In this document: positions 54,602-62,376 of the stretch, piece by piece
Layout: every line of letters starts with the position of its first letter
Numbering within the stretch: the first letter of the stretch is position 1
Program-made: the position numbers and the translations under genes
Assembly: GCA_947494545.1 (NCBI GenBank)
Contig: CANLVH010000006.1
Span: 124,001 to 188,000 of the forward strand
Direction of reading: 5' to 3'
Length of the DNA stretch: 64,000 nucleotides
Source of the DNA: an uncultured Mesonia sp.
Lineage (GTDB): Bacteria; Bacteroidota; Bacteroidia; Flavobacteriales; Flavobacteriaceae
The notes under the pieces: model-generated
The model's database searches: none
What the model was told of the DNA's origin: nothing
What the model saw: the letters and a program-made list of their open reading frames with translations, nothing else

Positions 54602-55213
54602 TTAAAACATAAAACCAACTCCGGCTTGAATTACAGAGTTATGTGCATCTACGTCTTCAAACATTTCAGAAAAACCGTAATTATATCTTCCTTGTATAAA
54701 GAAACCGTTATCAAACTTATATTCTAAACCTGCAGCCAAAGAAATATCTATATCTTTAGGCTCTAAAGGAAACGGTTCGTCCCCTGCATTGCTATTTGGC
54801 TGAAAGTCAATTTCATCGTTTACCAAAAATCCAATTTGCGGACCGGCGTGTACGTTAAGACCTTCCACCAAATAAATTTTTGCCAAGATTGGCACTTGTA
54901 TATAATCAAATTGTACTTCTACATTGTCGTCGTTATCAAAAATATTGTCTTGGTCGGAAGATTTCCAGTCATAACCCTGTCCAGAATATAAAACCTCTGC
55001 TTGTAGTGAGAAACGCTCACTGTAAGGAACTTCGGCTACAAAACCGGCATTAAAACTGGTTCTTGCGTCCGGACTATCAAAATCGTCTCCGGCAACAGTT
55101 GCAAAGTTTACACCACCTTTAACCCCTAATTGAACTAAGTCGGAGTCGGCTTGTGCATTTGCTGTAAAAATAGACATTGCTGCAACGGCAGCTCCTAAAA
55201 CTAACTTTTTCAT
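54602..55213 (-). CDS. Porin-family outer-membrane beta-barrel protein
   Basis: 203 residues from the ATG at 55213 (a GTG one codon earlier is less likely). The signal peptide ends in ANAQ; LGVKGGVNFATVAG, FSLQAEVLYSGQGYDW, IQVPILAKIYLVEGL, HAGPQIGFLV and the terminal QAGVGFMF match the porin family and align strand for strand with the gene at 53169. Function unknown. It has its own -7 octamer and shares a terminator with the gene at 53923. Confidence 0.87.
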   Translation of the reverse strand: MKKLVLGAAVAAMSIFTANAQADSDLVQLGVKGGVNFATVAGDDFDSPDARTSFNAGFVAEVPYSERFSLQAEVLYSGQGYDWKSSDQDNIFDNDDNVEVQFDYIQVPILAKIYLVEGLNVHAGPQIGFLVNDEIDFQPNSNAGDEPFPLEPKDIDISLAAGLEYKFDNGFFIQGRYNYGFSEMFEDVDAHNSVIQAGVGFMF

Positions 55214-55238
55214 CACATTTGTTTTTTTAAATTCAGTA

Positions 55239-55246
55239 CAAACATA
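55239..55246 (-). promoter_or_regulatory. -7 element of the porin-family gene at 54602
   Basis: Minus strand TATGTTTG, exact TAnnTTTG, 25 bases before the ATG at 55213. Confidence 0.55.
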
Positions 55247-55292
55247 TTGGTCAATTTCAAAATAAAATACTAAGCATACATTAAATAAAGCT

Positions 55293-55300
55293 TAAATTTG
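55293..55300 (+). promoter_or_regulatory. -7 element of xerD
   Basis: TAAATTTG, exact TAnnTTTG, overlapping an in-frame upstream start at 55298 and so favouring the ATG at 55331. Confidence 0.55.
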
Positions 55301-55330
55301 TTCTTAACATATTTAGCCAAAAACTTGTTT

Positions 55331-56227
55331 ATGCTGTGGAGCCAAGCCCTTGAAGATTACCAACATTACCTCCGTTTAGAACGCGGATTATCTGCAAATA
55401 CAATAGATAATTATTCTTACGACATTGTTAAATTAATTACTTTTTTAGAGGATAGTAAAAGTAAGTTTAACCCAATTTCCATTAAAGAAGAGACTTTGCA
55501 AGCCTTTATTTACCAAATTTCGAAAAGCATGCAAGCTCGCTCCCAAGCAAGAATTATTTCCGCTTTACGCGGATTTTTTAACTTCTTGGTTTTTGAAGAT
55601 TACCGAGAAGACAACCCAATGGAACTTATAGAGGCTCCAAAAACCGGCGCAAAATTACCCGATACGCTTTCGCTCACAGAAATAGATAAACTTATACAAC
55701 ATATAGATTTAAGTCATCCGCAGGGAGAACGCAACCGCGCAATTTTAGAAACTTTATATGGCTGCGGTTTGCGCGTTTCAGAATTGATAAACCTGCAATT
55801 GTCTGATTTGTTTTTTAAAGAAGGCTTTATAAAAGTTACCGGCAAAGGCAATAAGCAACGTTTTGTGCCTATTAGTGCGCATACTATTAAATACATTAAT
55901 TTGTATAAAAATGAAATTAGAGCGCATCAAAACATCAAAAAAGAATTTGAAGATACTTTGTTTTTAAACCGTCGCGGCGGAAGTTTAACGCGCGCAATGA
56001 TATTTACCATAGTAAAGCAAACCGCTAAAAAAGCTAACCTCACCAAAAAAATTAGTCCACACACCTTTCGGCACTCTTTTGCCACCCATTTATTGGAAAA
56101 CGGAGCTAATTTACGTGCCATCCAACAAATGCTGGGACACGAAAGCATTACCACCACAGAAATATATATGCATTTAGACAGAAGTTACCTTAAAGAAGTG
56201 GTAGAAAAATTTCACCCCAGGAAATAG
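55331..56227 (+). CDS. xerD: Site-specific tyrosine recombinase XerD
   Basis: 298 residues from ATG 55331, matching XerD length; the longer in-frame start overlaps the promoter. The N-terminal SAM-like domain (YQHYLRLERGLSANTIDNYS, read in parts) leads to the catalytic domain with Arg in GLRVSE (146), Lys in GKGNKQ (173), His-x-x-Arg in HTFRHS (243-246), His in GHES (270) and Tyr in EIYMH (279). With XerC it resolves chromosome dimers at dif. No integrative element borders it, so it is the chromosomal enzyme, not a phage integrase. Confidence 0.93.
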   Translation: MLWSQALEDYQHYLRLERGLSANTIDNYSYDIVKLITFLEDSKSKFNPISIKEETLQAFIYQISKSMQARSQARIISALRGFFNFLVFEDYREDNPMELIEAPKTGAKLPDTLSLTEIDKLIQHIDLSHPQGERNRAILETLYGCGLRVSELINLQLSDLFFKEGFIKVTGKGNKQRFVPISAHTIKYINLYKNEIRAHQNIKKEFEDTLFLNRRGGSLTRAMIFTIVKQTAKKANLTKKISPHTFRHSFATHLLENGANLRAIQQMLGHESITTTEIYMHLDRSYLKEVVEKFHPRK

Positions 56228-56577
56228 GTGGTAGTTTATTAGGTGTTAGGTGTTAGGGTTTAGGCAGTAGTTTTTGAATTGGGGTATATTACGCCCATTA
56301 ATTTTGGTGAAAAAATAAAAAAATGAACCAATTAATCAGTAAACGAATCAACCAATTTACGAATTAACTAATCATTAAATTTTTCCGCTTAAAGCGTAAA
56401 GCATATGGCTTGTAGCATTGAATATTGTATAGTGTAAATTTGTAAAAACTGCTCCCTGATTACTGCGCACTGCCAACTGATCAGTCATCACTATCACACT
56501 ATTAAATTTGTGCTAAATAAAACGAGAAGTTTTTCTACTTTACGCGAAGCCTTTATCTTGTTGCAAAAACAAAAACT
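56228..56577. other. Gene-free 350-base region of degenerate short repeats
   Basis: No coding signal. The region is a patchwork of short near-repeats: GGTGTTAGGTGTTAGGGTTT near 56239, CAGTAGTTTTTGAATT near 56265, CCAATTAATCAGT and variants near 56326-56370, CGCTTAAAGCGTAAAGC at 56387-56403 (shared core with 18441-18464), and CTGCGCACTGCCAACTG near 56463. Such text-like degenerate runs are common between flavobacterial genes. I see no terminator or tRNA. Confidence 0.6.
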
Positions 56578-57528
56578 ATGAAAACACTTAATTTTAAAAA
56601 TGGCGATAAAATGCCGGCAATTGGCTTAGGAACTTGGAAATCTGAACCCGAAAAAGTTACCCACGCTGTAAAACACGCTTTAGAAAATGGTTACCATCAT
56701 ATAGATTGTGCTGCCGTTTACCAAAACGAAAAAGATGTAGGTAAAGCGCTCAAAGAAGTCTTTACGCAAGGTAAAGTAAAACGGGAAGAGGTTTGGATAA
56801 CTTCTAAATTACAGAATAACGCCCACAAAAAAGAAGACGTGATTCCGGCTTTAAAACAAACCTTAAGCGATTTGCAGTTAGATTATTTAGATTTATATTT
56901 AATTCATTGGCCGGTAGCTTTTAAGCCGGAAGTAAAAGGCTCTCCAAAAAATGATGATGAATTTTTATCTTTAGAAGAAGTACCAATTATAGAAACTTGG
57001 GGAGCTATGCTAGAAGCCAAAAAGCAAGGTTTGGTAAAGCATGTTGGGGTTTCCAATTTCAGTATTAAGAAACTAAAAGACTTAATGCAAAAAACAGACG
57101 AGAATCCGGAAATGAACCAAATTGAATTGCACCCTTACTTGCAACAACCCAAAATGTTGGAGTTTTGCAAAGACAACAACATTCATTTAACGGCTTATTC
57201 GCCACTGGGAAGCGGTGATCGTAGCGACGATATGAAAGCAGACAACGAACCTTCTTTATTAGAAAACGATACCATAAAAAGCATTGCCGAAAAACACGAT
57301 GCGTCGGCGGGACAAATTTTGATAAAGTGGGCAGAAAATCGCGGTACGGCGGTTATTCCGAAATCTACCAACGAAGGTAGAATTGAAGAAAACCTAAGAA
57401 GTGCAGAAATTCAGCTAGATGAAGATGATTTAAAGCAAATAGCCAGCTTAGACAGACATTTTAGATATGTTACCGGTGAGTTTTTTGTTACGGAAGGAAA
57501 CTCTTACGAAAATATTTACGACGAGTAA
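56578..57528 (+). CDS. Aldo/keto reductase
   Basis: 316 residues, AKR superfamily barrel. MPAIGLGTWKS opens it; the catalytic tetrad is visible as Asp in HHIDCAAVYQNE with Tyr in the same motif (about 40-50), Lys in WITSKLQN (about 78) and His in YLIHWP (about 110). NQIELHPYLQQ and IPKSTNEGRI (NADPH pocket) follow. It reduces an aldehyde or sugar with NADPH; the substrate is not predictable, though the closest known subgroup is aldose reductase-like. Monocistronic. Confidence 0.93.
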   Translation: MKTLNFKNGDKMPAIGLGTWKSEPEKVTHAVKHALENGYHHIDCAAVYQNEKDVGKALKEVFTQGKVKREEVWITSKLQNNAHKKEDVIPALKQTLSDLQLDYLDLYLIHWPVAFKPEVKGSPKNDDEFLSLEEVPIIETWGAMLEAKKQGLVKHVGVSNFSIKKLKDLMQKTDENPEMNQIELHPYLQQPKMLEFCKDNNIHLTAYSPLGSGDRSDDMKADNEPSLLENDTIKSIAEKHDASAGQILIKWAENRGTAVIPKSTNEGRIEENLRSAEIQLDEDDLKQIASLDRHFRYVTGEFFVTEGNSYENIYDE

Positions 57529-57550
57529 ATTTCGTAAAGAAAGATAAAAT

Positions 57551-57589
57551 AAAAAAGCTGCTCAAAATTAAATTTCGAGCAGCTTTTTT
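57551..57589. terminator. Bidirectional terminator between the AKR gene and pepD
   Basis: Perfect 13-bp stem AAAAAAGCTGCTC (57551-57563) with GAGCAGCTTTTTT (57577-57589); T-runs on both strands. Confidence 0.93.
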
Positions 57590-57608
57590 TTGATTATTAG
57601 GTTCTCTT

Positions 57609-59078
57609 TTATTTCTTCGGAATATTTTTTAAAACTTCCATAAAGAAATTCCAGAATTTTTGTGAAGAAGAAATACTTGCTCGCTCGTCTGGAGAGTGCG
57701 CTCCACGAATGGTTGGTCCAAAAGAAATCATATCCATCTCCGGATAATGACTACCAATAATACCACATTCTAAACCGGCGTGGCAAGCTGCAATATTAGC
57801 TTTTTCGTTGGTTTGTTTCTCGTAAAGCTTGTCTAAAACTTTTAAGATATCAGAATCCGGATTAGGCGTCCATCCCGGATATTCTCCCGAAAGTTCTACA
57901 TCAAAACCGCCCATTTCAAAGCCGGCGCTTAAGCTATTGGTTAAATCCCATTTATTACTTTCTACAGAAGATCGCGTTAAACAAGCTACCTCAACCTTAC
58001 CGTTTTCAATTTCTACACGGGCAATATTGTTAGAGGTTTCTACCAAACCTTCAATATCCGGACTCATACGGTAAACACCATTGTGCGCGGCATAAATAGC
58101 TTTTAAAACAGCCGTTTGGTCTTCTATTTGCATAACTTTTTCCGGCTTTTCTATTTTTTCTAAGCTAATTTCTAAGTTTTTTTCCAAACTTTTATATTCG
58201 CTTAAAATTGCCTCTTTTATATAATTAAATTCTGTCTTTAAGGCTTCTGTGTTATAATTATTTACCACAATTTCTGCAACGCTTTCGCGTGGAATGGCAT
58301 TGCGTAAACCGCCGCCGTTTAATTTTGCTATTTGCATTCCGCTTTCGCGCGAAAGATGAAACAGCACACGATTCATTAATTTATTGGCATTGCCCAAGCC
58401 TTTAATAATATCCATTCCGGAGTGACCGCCATTTAAACCGGTAACACTCACTTTATAAGCGGTGGCGTCACTATCTGCTGCTTCTTCTTTATAACTTCTT
58501 TTGGCAGAAAGATCTACCCCGCCGGCACAACCTATACCAATTTCATCATCTTCTTCGGTATCTAAATTTAAAAGAATTTCGCCTTCCAAAATAGATTCGT
58601 CCAGATCTTTTGCGCCGGTCATACCTGCTTCTTCGTCTACGGTAAACAAAGCTTCTAAAGCCGGATGCTCAATATCGTCACTTTCTAAAACAGCCATCAT
58701 AGCCGCAACACCCAACCCATTATCTGCGCCCAAAGTGGTTCCTTTTGCACGCACCCAATCGCCGTCTACGTACATATCTATTCCTTGCGTTTCAAAATCA
58801 AAATCTGTTGCGTTGTTTTTTTGATGCACCATATCTACGTGGGCTTGCAACACAATTTTCTTTTTATCTGTATGGTTGGCAGTGGCCGGTTTTTTGATAA
58901 CCACATTTCCTTTTTTATCTTGTAAAACTTCCAAACCTAGATCTTTCCCAAATTTTTTAATAAACTCGGTAACGCGTTCTTCTTTTTTAGAAGGTCGCGG
59001 CACGGCATTCAAATCGGCAAATTTATTCCATAAGAGTTTAGGCTCTAAATTTCTAATTTCTTCGTTCATAGTTTTCAT
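57609..59078 (-). CDS. pepD: Aminoacyl-histidine dipeptidase (Xaa-His, M20 family)
   Basis: 489 residues, the length of PepD/carnosinase-like M20C enzymes. Metal-site motifs: LQAHVDMVHQ near 79, TLGADNGLGVAA near 117 (bridging Asp), DEEAGMTGA with the catalytic Glu near 149, LNLDTEED near 171, and a late CHAGLECG with another ligand His. It hydrolyses Xaa-His and other dipeptides in the cytoplasm. The start is the ATG at 59078; one three codons later is equally possible. A -7 octamer lies just upstream. Confidence 0.93.
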   Translation of the reverse strand: MKTMNEEIRNLEPKLLWNKFADLNAVPRPSKKEERVTEFIKKFGKDLGLEVLQDKKGNVVIKKPATANHTDKKKIVLQAHVDMVHQKNNATDFDFETQGIDMYVDGDWVRAKGTTLGADNGLGVAAMMAVLESDDIEHPALEALFTVDEEAGMTGAKDLDESILEGEILLNLDTEEDDEIGIGCAGGVDLSAKRSYKEEAADSDATAYKVSVTGLNGGHSGMDIIKGLGNANKLMNRVLFHLSRESGMQIAKLNGGGLRNAIPRESVAEIVVNNYNTEALKTEFNYIKEAILSEYKSLEKNLEISLEKIEKPEKVMQIEDQTAVLKAIYAAHNGVYRMSPDIEGLVETSNNIARVEIENGKVEVACLTRSSVESNKWDLTNSLSAGFEMGGFDVELSGEYPGWTPNPDSDILKVLDKLYEKQTNEKANIAACHAGLECGIIGSHYPEMDMISFGPTIRGAHSPDERASISSSQKFWNFFMEVLKNIPKK

Positions 59079-59093
59079 TTTTATGCTGAATTA

Positions 59094-59101
59094 CAAAGAT
59101 A
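59094..59101 (-). promoter_or_regulatory. -7 element of pepD
   Basis: Minus strand TATCTTTG, exact TAnnTTTG, 15 bases before the ATG at 59078. Confidence 0.55.
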
Positions 59102-59125
59102 ACTTTAATAGGAAAACTATAAAAT

Positions 59126-59155
59126 TTGCGCCACACGAATTAGTTTGTATTTTTA
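59126..59155 (+). promoter_or_regulatory. Promoter of the DUF3810 gene
   Basis: TTG (59126-59128), 19 bases, TATTTTTA (59148-59155; 7 of 8). Only 5 bases separate it from the GTG start at 59161. Confidence 0.55.
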
Positions 59156-59160
59156 GCCTC

Positions 59161-60228
59161 GTGAAAAGGTATACACATTTTATTCTTGCAATCTTGCTGC
59201 CTATACAAATTGGGTTAGTTTCTTACTTGGCAGAATTTCCCCAGCTGGTAGAAACCTATTACAGCAACGGCATTTATCCGTATATTTCTAAATTTTTGCG
59301 CTATGGTTTAGGATGGTTGCCTTTTTCTGTAGGCGATTTTCTTTACACTCTGTTGGTTATCTTATTAATAAAGTGGTTGTTTACACGGATTAGATCTGGC
59401 TTTAAAAAACCAAAACAATGGCTTTTAGAAGCGCTTGCCACTTTATCTGTTTTGTATTTCTGTTTTCACTTGTTTTGGGGTTTTAATTATTACCGCTTGC
59501 CTTTGCATCGCTCGTTACAAATCCGTAAAGATTACACCAACGAACAACTCTTTAATCTGGCCGAACGCTTGGTGGAAAAAACCAATGCAATGCACAAAAT
59601 GCTGAGTAAAAACGACACTTTACCTGTACAATATGCATTTAAAAATCACGAAATTAGAAAAATGGCCGAAAACGGCTACGATAGTATTGCAATGCGTTTT
59701 CCAAAATTGGTGTATAACCCAAAAAGCGTGAAGCCTTCTTTGTTTAGCATTCCGTTAAGTTATATGGGTTTTAACGGCTATTTAAATCCGCTAACCAACG
59801 AGGCGCAAGTTAATAACCAAATGCCAAAATTTAAATTGCCCAGCACTACCAGTCACGAAATTGGGCACCAAATAGGTTTTGCCAAAGAAAACGAAGCCAA
59901 CTTTATGGCTTGCCTTACAACAATGCATCACCCAAACCCGTATTTTAGATATGCCGGTTATACGTTTGCGCTAAAATATTGCTTGTCTGAAACTTATGTA
60001 GCAGACAAATGCAAAACAGAAAATCTTATTGCTGCTTTGCATCCCGGGGTGATGGAAAATTACAGAGAAGTACAAAAATTTTGGCAAGAACACCAAAACC
60101 CCTTAGAGCCTTTTTTTAAATTGTTTTATAGCGGTTATTTAAAAGCCAACAACCAACCAGAAGGTATGCAGAGTTATAATTATGTGGTGGCTTTGCTGGT
60201 AAATTATTACGAAGGAAAATCACTGTAA
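59161..60228 (+). CDS. DUF3810 membrane protein with a zinc-protease-like motif
   Basis: 355 residues from the GTG at 59161 (VKRYTHFILAILLP). The much longer in-frame ORF back to 58876 is rejected because it overlaps the antisense pepD gene and precedes the promoter. Three hydrophobic segments (about 6-24, 48-78, 92-110) are followed by a soluble domain with TSHEIGHQIGF near 236 and ENEANFMA, an HExxH plus downstream Glu pattern like gluzincin metalloproteases. The family is uncharacterised. It may be co-transcribed with the next gene (52-base gap). Confidence 0.85.
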   Translation: MKRYTHFILAILLPIQIGLVSYLAEFPQLVETYYSNGIYPYISKFLRYGLGWLPFSVGDFLYTLLVILLIKWLFTRIRSGFKKPKQWLLEALATLSVLYFCFHLFWGFNYYRLPLHRSLQIRKDYTNEQLFNLAERLVEKTNAMHKMLSKNDTLPVQYAFKNHEIRKMAENGYDSIAMRFPKLVYNPKSVKPSLFSIPLSYMGFNGYLNPLTNEAQVNNQMPKFKLPSTTSHEIGHQIGFAKENEANFMACLTTMHHPNPYFRYAGYTFALKYCLSETYVADKCKTENLIAALHPGVMENYREVQKFWQEHQNPLEPFFKLFYSGYLKANNQPEGMQSYNYVVALLVNYYEGKSL

Positions 60229-60280
60229 AACTTCTGCTTTTAGGTTAAGATTTAGTAAATTTCGGGCTTTTACAAAACCT

Positions 60281-61075
60281 ATGTATAAACACATAAGCAG
60301 CACGCAAAATAAAGCGATTAAAAAGCTTTTGCAACTTACAGAGAAATCTAGAAATAGGCGCAAAGAAGCTTTATTTGTAGTAGAAGGCTTGCGCGAAATA
60401 AATTTGGCTTTATCTGCGCACTACCAATTAGAACAACTTTATTTTTCTTCGGAATTGATTTCAGAGGAAAACTTAAATTCGCTTTCTGTAGCAAAAGATA
60501 AAATTACAGAACTAAGCCCGGAAGTTTATAAAAAAATAGCTTATCGTAGTAGTACAGAAGGCGTTGTTGCGGTAATGCATACAAAAGAGCACGCTTTACG
60601 CGGAATAGAATTTAAGCGGGAAAACCCGTTGATTTTAATAGCCGAAGCTCCCGAAAAACCCGGTAATATCGGGGCGCTTTTACGTACGGCAGATGCTGCC
60701 AACTTAGACGCGGTTTTTATTGCCAATCCCAAAACAGATTTGTACAACCCGAATATAATCCGCTCTAGCGTAGGATGTATTTTCACCAACCAAATTGCAA
60801 CCGGCACAACAACGGAAATCATTGCATTTTTAAAGCAAGAAAACATTGGTATTTATTGTGCTGCTTTGCAAAATTCCAGCTCCTATACGCAGCAAAATTA
60901 TACCAACGCCAGCGCGATTGTAGTTGGCACCGAAGCAGATGGCTTAGAGGAAGAATGGCTGCAAAATTCTACCAAAAATATTGTAATTCCTATGCAAGGA
61001 AAAATAGACTCTATGAACGTTTCTGTTGCGGCAGGAATTTTAATTTTTGAAGCAAAACGACAACGAAAATTTTAA
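60281..61075 (+). CDS. TrmH/SpoU family RNA 2'-O-methyltransferase
   Basis: 264 residues. An N-terminal substrate-binding region (to about 100, with RNRRKEALFVVEG) is followed by the SPOUT knot: AEAPEKPGNIGALLRTADAA (motif 1, about 121-140), VGTEADGLEE (motif 2), and IPMQGKIDSMNVSVAAGI (motif 3, about 232-249). It methylates ribose O2' in rRNA or tRNA; RlmB is the nearest named relative but the target is not certain. The next promoter overlaps its stop codon. Confidence 0.9.
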   Translation: MYKHISSTQNKAIKKLLQLTEKSRNRRKEALFVVEGLREINLALSAHYQLEQLYFSSELISEENLNSLSVAKDKITELSPEVYKKIAYRSSTEGVVAVMHTKEHALRGIEFKRENPLILIAEAPEKPGNIGALLRTADAANLDAVFIANPKTDLYNPNIIRSSVGCIFTNQIATGTTTEIIAFLKQENIGIYCAALQNSSSYTQQNYTNASAIVVGTEADGLEEEWLQNSTKNIVIPMQGKIDSMNVSVAAGILIFEAKRQRKF

Positions 61076-61081
61076 TTTTGC
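61048..61081 (+). promoter_or_regulatory. Promoter of the Ste24-like protease operon
   Basis: TTG (61048-61050), 23 bases, TAATTTTG (61074-61081), exact at the -7 box; it overlaps the preceding stop codon. The start codon is at 61111. Confidence 0.55.
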
Positions 61082-61110
61082 AACTTACTACAAATCCTTA
61101 ACCTTAACTT

Positions 61111-62364
61111 ATGGCTCCGGAAACTTTATTTTATATTTTAATAGGCATTATTCTACTGGATTTTATAGTAGATTATATTTTAGGTGCTTTAAACGCAGAG
61201 CATTTTAAAGATAAACTGCCGGAAGAATTGGCAGATGTTTACCAAGACGAAAAAGAATATTTTAAAGCCCAAGAATATAAAAAAGCTAATTACGAATTTG
61301 GCAATATCACAGGTTTATTTAATCTTTTGGTGGTTTTATCGTTCTTTTTGGTAGGTGGTTTTGAAATTGTAGACCAATGGGCCAGATCATTATCCGATAA
61401 TCCAATTATTATCGGCTTAATTTTCTTTGGCATTATTATGTTTGGTAGCGATATTTTAAACCTGCCATTCTCGTATTACCAAACTTTTGTAATTGAAGAA
61501 GAATTTGGTTTTAACAAAACCACACATAAAACCTTTATTTTAGACAAGTTAAAATCTTGGCTGTTATTAATAGTTTTGGGCGGCGGCATTTTGGCAGTAG
61601 TAATTTGGTTCTACACACTTACTGGTTCTTCTTTTTGGTTGTATGCATGGGCTTTGATTACTATATTTTCTGTTATAATGAACATGTTTTACAGTAAATG
61701 GATTGTGCCTTTATTCAACAAACAAACTCCATTAAAAGAAGGTTCTTTACACCGTAAAATAGAAAATTATGCCAGTAAAAACGGCTTTAAAATAGACAAC
61801 ATTTTTATTATAGATGGCTCAAAACGCAGTACAAAAGCCAATGCTTATTTTTCGGGTTTCGGAAAAGAAAAACGCATTACGCTTTACGATACTTTAGTAA
61901 ACGATTTAGACGAAGACGAAATTGTTGCTGTTTTGGCGCACGAAGTTGGGCATTATAAAAAGAAACACATTTTGTATAATCTGACGGCTTCTATACTTAC
62001 TACAGGATTAACTTTATGGCTTTTGTCTGTATTTATTGACAATCCGTTATTATCGCAAGCGCTTGGCGTGGAGCAACCCAGCTTTCATGTAGGTTTAATT
62101 GCATTTGGTATTTTATATTCGCCAATTTCGGCAATTACCGGTTTGTTGATGAACTACCTCAGCAGAAAATTTGAATACCAAGCAGACAGTTTTGCGCAAA
62201 AAACCTATGGCGCGGCGCCATTAATTAGTGGTTTAAAAACTTTATCGGCTAAAAGCCTAAGCAATTTAACGCCACATAAAGCTTATGTTTTTGTACATTA
62301 CTCCCACCCTACTCTTTTGCAACGTATACAAAATATGGGAGTTTATAATATGACAGACTTTTAG
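61111..62364 (+). CDS. Ste24-type M48 metallopeptidase (CAAX protease-like)
   Basis: 417 residues with several membrane helices (about 4-24, 67-90, 101-120, 146-170, 175-195, plus two near 295-350). The zinc motif is HEVGHYKKKH near 277-286, with NAYFSGFGKEKRI before it and EYQADSFA (third ligand Glu) after. This is the M48A Ste24/FACE1 layout. Bacteria do not prenylate CAAX proteins, so the natural substrate is unknown; membrane-protein quality control is a plausible role. The RelA/SpoT gene follows 12 bases later. Confidence 0.92.
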   Translation: MAPETLFYILIGIILLDFIVDYILGALNAEHFKDKLPEELADVYQDEKEYFKAQEYKKANYEFGNITGLFNLLVVLSFFLVGGFEIVDQWARSLSDNPIIIGLIFFGIIMFGSDILNLPFSYYQTFVIEEEFGFNKTTHKTFILDKLKSWLLLIVLGGGILAVVIWFYTLTGSSFWLYAWALITIFSVIMNMFYSKWIVPLFNKQTPLKEGSLHRKIENYASKNGFKIDNIFIIDGSKRSTKANAYFSGFGKEKRITLYDTLVNDLDEDEIVAVLAHEVGHYKKKHILYNLTASILTTGLTLWLLSVFIDNPLLSQALGVEQPSFHVGLIAFGILYSPISAITGLLMNYLSRKFEYQADSFAQKTYGAAPLISGLKTLSAKSLSNLTPHKAYVFVHYSHPTLLQRIQNMGVYNMTDF

Positions 62365-62376
62365 TATATTAGTAAT

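Noticed and set aside
55331-56227. XerD as an integrase marking a genomic island
   Set aside because: Length and motifs match the housekeeping XerD, no attachment-site repeats or cargo are seen, and flanking genes are core.
58876-59160. N-terminal extension of the DUF3810 reading frame
   Set aside because: It lies antisense to the start of pepD and upstream of the DUF3810 promoter; the residues have no family resemblance and the GTG at 59161 gives the expected membrane-protein N-terminus.
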